Source: an uncultured Clostridium sp. (GTDB taxonomy: Bacteria; Bacillota; Clostridia; TANB77; CAG-508). Taken from it: a stretch of 58,092 nt of DNA. Below, in pieces: positions 55,401-58,092 of this stretch; positions within the stretch are counted from its first letter, which is position 1; every line of letters starts with the position of its first letter. The position numbers and the translations under genes are program-made. The notes below the pieces were generated by a model. It made no database searches. It saw nothing but the letters and a program-made list of their open reading frames with translations, and had not been told where the DNA came from. Location: the NCBI GenBank assembly GCA_947651825.1, contig CANTAQ010000008.1, positions 1-58,092 of the forward strand. The letters are read 5' to 3'.

Positions 55401-55938
55401 CTCTTAATCCATTTGGTTGTATTTCTAAGTAATAATCATCCTTAAATACATTTTTATGCCACAATGCTATTCTTTTTGCTTCTTCAATATCATCTTTCAA
55501 TATCGCCTGATTTATGCTTCCTGCTAAACATGCACTTAAGCATACTAATCCTTCATGATATTTCTCTAGTATTTCTAAATCAATTCTTGGCTTATAATAA
55601 AATCCTTCTGTAAATCCCATTGAAACTAACTTAGTCAAATTTTTATATCCTACTTCATTTTTAACAAGAAGTATCAAATGTGAATACTTTTTGTCTATGT
55701 CTGACTCTTTGTCAAAACGAGTACGTGGTGCAACATATACCTCACACCCTATTATTGGTTTTATACCTACTTTTTTGCACTCTTTATAAAAGTCAACTAC
55801 TCCAAACATTACTCCATGATCTGTAATTGCTAATGAATTCATTCCTAATTCTTTAGCTCTTGCTGGTAGTTCACTTATTTTATTTGCTCCGTCTAATAAA
55901 CTATATTCTGTGTGCATATGTAGGTGTACAAAATCCAT
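52447..55938 (-). CDS. dnaE: DNA polymerase III alpha subunit, 1163 aa
   Basis: C-family replicative polymerase (DnaE type). PHP domain at the N terminus (FVHLHMHTEYSLLDG; ITDHGVMFGV). The catalytic Asp pair is in PDFDVDFCYERR (about residue 393-404), with the third Asp in LLKMDFLGL. Helix-hairpin and OB domains lie in the C-terminal part. The ATG at 55938 with GGAAGG upstream is preferred to the one at 55953. Length normal for the family. Confidence 0.97.
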   Translation of the reverse strand: MDFVHLHMHTEYSLLDGANKISELPARAKELGMNSLAITDHGVMFGVVDFYKECKKVGIKPIIGCEVYVAPRTRFDKESDIDKKYSHLILLVKNEVGYKNLTKLVSMGFTEGFYYKPRIDLEILEKYHEGLVCLSACLAGSINQAILKDDIEEAKRIALWHKNVFKDDYYLEIQPNGLREQVLVNQKLIQLSKELDIPLVATNDAHYLKKEDAYVHEILLCIQTGKKMNDEDRMRMGAEEFYVKSPEEMEEYFRNVPEAIENTVKIAEKCNFDFEFGNTKLPNYEVPEKYKTHAEYFRELCNTGLKQRYGNNPQKEIEDRLEYEISIIEKMGYVDYYLIVWDFINYAKQNGISVGPGRGSGAGSIAAYACGITDIDPIKYSLLFERFLNPERISMPDFDVDFCYERRPEVIEYVGKKYGKDHVSQIITFGTMSARMVIRDVARALDFPYAEADKLAKMIPFEIHITIKKALDQNIELKNLYENDETIRNLLDIAMRLEGLPRQASTHACGVLITDKPVVEYVPLYVNEGVIESQFIMTTLDELGLLKMDFLGLRTLTVISDTINFVKKNQGIDVEFDQDMNDQKVFKETWQAGNTVGIFQFESQGMTNFMKELKPDTLEDIIAGVSLYRPGPMDQIPRYIRNKLNPEHSEYTHSALEPILNVTYGCMVYQEQVMQIVRDLAGYSLGRADLVRRAMGKKKLDVMAKERENFIHGQTDENGNIIIQGCVRNGIDEVSANKIFDEMAEFAKYAFNKSHAAAYAVVAYRTAYLKTYYPVEFMAATLNSFLGNLDKIPEYIAECKRTNIEILKPSINESYTKFAVYGNQIRFGLGSIKNVGTAAVEYIVAERKKSGNYISFTDFCERVQGETINKKCIESLIKAGAFDELGETRRTLLENFEAILDTISNENKRSLQGQVTMFDMQIEEDVDKHKYNIIKKTEYDERTLLDMEKEMLGIYISGHPLDKLADKIKQVSNINTLQTMNMKEENDLSKDGKQVKFAGILTSLKKKYTKNNTLMAFATVEDLYGSLEIIIFENCYMKSTNALLEDNIVLVEGRLSVREDDDVKIVANNIINFADAESVNARQENKSKEEQKPKILTLNIVEATEEQKQKLRGAIRYFTGDRNNIRVQIVDNEGVKPCGAIYLNNEILGEFEEILDKENVKLM

Positions 55939-56038
55939 ATTTTTTCCTTCCATTTCTCTATTTTTAGTCCGCCAAGACTCTCCAGAATTTGGCTATTCTC
56001 TACCTGAAAATTTTAATGTATCTTTTATAATATTCAAA

Positions 56039-56749
56039 TTATTTTAATTCAACTTTTGGATTATCCACAATCGTATATTCTGCTTTTGGCATTATTCTTT
56101 TTTCTGCTGGTACAAATCCTCTTACTTGTACTGTTGGCAATATCCATGTATATGGCCCAATTAATGTTCCTGGCACTGTTACACTATTAGCCCCTAATCT
56201 TGTGCTATCTCCTATTACTGCTCCAAAGAAATCTGCTTGCATATCATATTTTTCTCCATTTATTTTTACTATAATATTTTTTTGATCAAATCTTCTATTA
56301 GCCAATATTATTCCGCTTCCTATTCTAGTTGATTTACCTAAAATACTGTCTCCTACAAATGCTAAACTTGCAACTTTTGCTTTGTTTTGAATTATTGCAT
56401 GTTTTACTTCTGATCCATGTCCTACTGATGCTCCATCTCCTATTATTGTATATGGTCTAATGAATGCTCCTGCTGCAATTTCTACATTTTTTCCAATAAT
56501 AACTGGTCCTTGTATTGTTACATTGGCTCCGATTTTTGTTCCTTCATCTATAAAATAATTTCCTGTTATTGAAACAAATTCTCCAATTTGGGCTTTATTT
56601 ACTTTTATCTCTTTTTCTACTATTTTTTTGTTTACATATTCTTTTAATTTTTTCAATGGTTCCCATACTTCTACACAATTATCAAATATTTCTTTTTCTG
56701 AAAATTCAGTCATACTTTTAAAATAGTATTTTAAGTTTAATTCTTCCAT
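56039..56749 (-). CDS. Left-handed beta-helix (hexapeptide-repeat) transferase-like protein, 236 aa
   Basis: From about residue 50 onward the sequence has hexapeptide repeats (I-G-A-N-V, V-I-I-G-K, I-G-D-G-A), as in the C-terminal half of GlmU. The N-terminal 45 residues are helical. The end carries PGTLIGPYTWILPTVQVRGFVPAEKRIM. There is no nucleotide-binding N-terminal GT-A domain, so it resembles the GlmU C-terminal half alone. Possibly a sugar-nucleotide or UDP-sugar acetyltransferase; substrate not clear. The ATG follows GGAAGGGAATATAT. Confidence 0.8.
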   Translation of the reverse strand: MEELNLKYYFKSMTEFSEKEIFDNCVEVWEPLKKLKEYVNKKIVEKEIKVNKAQIGEFVSITGNYFIDEGTKIGANVTIQGPVIIGKNVEIAAGAFIRPYTIIGDGASVGHGSEVKHAIIQNKAKVASLAFVGDSILGKSTRIGSGIILANRRFDQKNIIVKINGEKYDMQADFFGAVIGDSTRLGANSVTVPGTLIGPYTWILPTVQVRGFVPAEKRIMPKAEYTIVDNPKVELK

Positions 56750-56764
56750 ATATATTCCCTTCCT

Positions 56765-58092
56765 TTATTGCTCTTCTATTCCTTCTTTTGTTTCATTATA
56801 TGAAGCAATTATATGTTCCAACTCTTTAGATAATTCTTTAAGCATAACTATTTTTATTCCCATGATTTTTCCTTTTATATAGTCTTCTATTATAATTCTT
56901 AGTTTTCTTAAATTATCTACTTCTGGCTCTAACTCTTTATGATGCTTCCTTGCTCTTTCTATTAATTTTTCTTTTATCATTACTATTTCTTCATTGCTTG
57001 CACATGATATTCTTTGGAATAATTGATGTGCATTATAGTATTTTAATATTGGAACATCCATGCATTCTTGATCAAATCTCTCATAAAATGTTTCCATTTT
57101 CATTGGTATATTTTTGAATATATCTGCTGCTTTTTCTGTATACATTTTTTCTTTTAACATATCATTTAACATATAAAAATGTGCCAATATATCTTCTATA
57201 TCTAAGTCTTTATCAACTAATAGTAGAGAGTTTAGTTCTTCATCTGGATTTTCTATATAATCAGAGTTTAATGCTGATATATTCATTCCTTCTGAAAATA
57301 TCGTTTTTATTGTTTTTATATCATAGTCTATTAATCCTTTTTTTGTAAAATATGTGAAGTACATAAATAATTTCATTGTATCTATTAATTGTAATTTTCC
57401 TTCTTTTACATTCTTTATAACATCTTCTATTATATCTGGAAATTGGTCATCTGATATTTTCCAATATTCTTCTGTTAGTAACCTTTTATAACTTGGCAAT
57501 TTTTCTGTATCTACTGTATTTATTATTGCTTCCATATTTTCTTTGAATATTCTTGTATCAAATATTCTAGTTCTAACATACACTTCTATAAATTTGAAAA
57601 ATCTATATTCTGCTTTAAAGTTATAATAATAGTTATTATCAAATTCTTTGATATAGAATTGTCTATTATCCATTAATACTCTTGAAGATACTAATATTGA
57701 ACGATAATCTTCATTGTCTTTAATATTTACAAATTTATCTTTTGTTATCTTTCCTGCCTTAATTTCAAACGAAATAGCTATTGTAAAAATCAACATTGTT
57801 TGCATTACTCTATAATTAGTATTTGGATTATTTTTATTTACCATTTCAAATATTTTTTTAAAATCATTTAATGCATGTTTTAGAATTCTTAAGTTTCTTG
57901 TACCACTTTTATTAAATGTTGCTATTATATATGGAGTATTTTCGCGTAAAAATCTAATAAGCTCTTTGTCATTTTCATATCTCATTAAAATTCCATTTAT
58001 TATATAGTTAAATTCTGGTCTATATTCAAATGTCTCTCCTATTAATTTTTCTTTTATTCTTTCATAATCATTTGCTTTATCAAATACATATT
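56765..58092 (-). CDS. Large helical protein, partial at the window edge
   Basis: The frame is open from the stop at 56765 to the right edge: upstream of the ATG at 57985 it reads YVFDKANDYERIKEKL, then GETFEYRPEFNYIINGIL, so the true start is outside. The visible part (at least 442 residues) is helical, rich in Lys, Ile, Asn and Tyr. A segment near RFLRENTPYIIATFNKSGTRNLRILKH (split here) resembles the C-terminal helical part of KAP-type P-loop NTPases; the P-loop itself would be beyond the edge. Assignment is tentative. Confidence 0.6.
   Translation of the reverse strand, partial: YVFDKANDYERIKEKLIGETFEYRPEFNYIINGILMRYENDKELIRFLRENTPYIIATFNKSGTRNLRILKHALNDFKKIFEMVNKNNPNTNYRVMQTMLIFTIAISFEIKAGKITKDKFVNIKDNEDYRSILVSSRVLMDNRQFYIKEFDNNYYYNFKAEYRFFKFIEVYVRTRIFDTRIFKENMEAIINTVDTEKLPSYKRLLTEEYWKISDDQFPDIIEDVIKNVKEGKLQLIDTMKLFMYFTYFTKKGLIDYDIKTIKTIFSEGMNISALNSDYIENPDEELNSLLLVDKDLDIEDILAHFYMLNDMLKEKMYTEKAADIFKNIPMKMETFYERFDQECMDVPILKYYNAHQLFQRISCASNEEIVMIKEKLIERARKHHKELEPEVDNLRKLRIIIEDYIKGKIMGIKIVMLKELSKELEHIIASYNETKEGIEEQ

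Overview
This window reads as a chromosomal segment of a very AT-rich, spore-forming member of the Clostridia, probably one of the poorly cultured gut lineages. That placement is inferred from gene content: spoIIE, a SpoIVFA/SpoIVFB-like pair, dipicolinate synthase subunit B, a TIGR04086-type membrane protein, CIRCE-controlled groESL and TTG/GTG starts behind strong Shine-Dalgarno sites. No rRNA, tRNA, CRISPR array, prophage or transposase is visible. The one RNA gene I can place with certainty is tmRNA (ssrA).

Layout. 0.2-2.2 kb: an unknown native gene, then two tandem GC-richer single-gene cassettes for related four-helix membrane proteins. 2.3-12.7 kb (minus): uvrA, plsC, cmk, an ATPase-Asp23 protein, lipoprotein and membrane genes, efp, an M24 peptidase and a prepilin peptidase. 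12.8-18.2 kb: an anti-sigma/ECF sigma pair, a lipoprotein cassette, ssrA, a third small-membrane-protein cassette, dpaB, nadD. 18.4-23.7 kb: groESL, two secreted proteins, smpB, fba, DUF1540. 23.9-31.2 kb: an SGNH/MBOAT/transglutaminase surface operon, a peroxiredoxin, a 54-residue-protein cassette. 31.4-37.7 kb: hydrolase, purine phosphorylase, another cassette, an ABC importer. 37.9-43.2 kb: rpsF-ssb-rpsR, a hidden pilin-like gene, dapA-dapB, a pilin-like gene, SpoIVFAB-like pair. 43.2-58.1 kb: a large pilin-like protein, spoIIE, gdpP, a WG-repeat protein, tgt, dnaE, a hexapeptide-repeat protein and a partial gene at the edge.

Main discovery. Five native genes (smpB, dapA, an ABC permease, the SpoIVFA-like M23 gene and a small pilin-like gene) are each broken by exactly one extra base, and in all five the break is an in-frame CGG codon standing where a GGN glycine codon is expected. 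Skipping the C (+1) restores a full-length family-like protein every time. I checked the CGG triplets in the remaining native reading frames by eye and found none in frame. CGU, CGC, CGA, AGA and AGG are all used for arginine. This suggests that CGG is an unassigned or hungry codon that drives +1 frameshifting. The rule also revealed the pilin-like gene, which is otherwise invisible.

Contrast. The GC-richer cassettes, each with its own promoter and GC-rich hairpin, use CGG as an ordinary arginine codon, usually within the first 13 codons. They look foreign to the native decoding pattern. Because smpB itself carries a CGG shift site and ssrA is nearby, a feedback between ribosome rescue and frameshifting is a plausible but untested idea.
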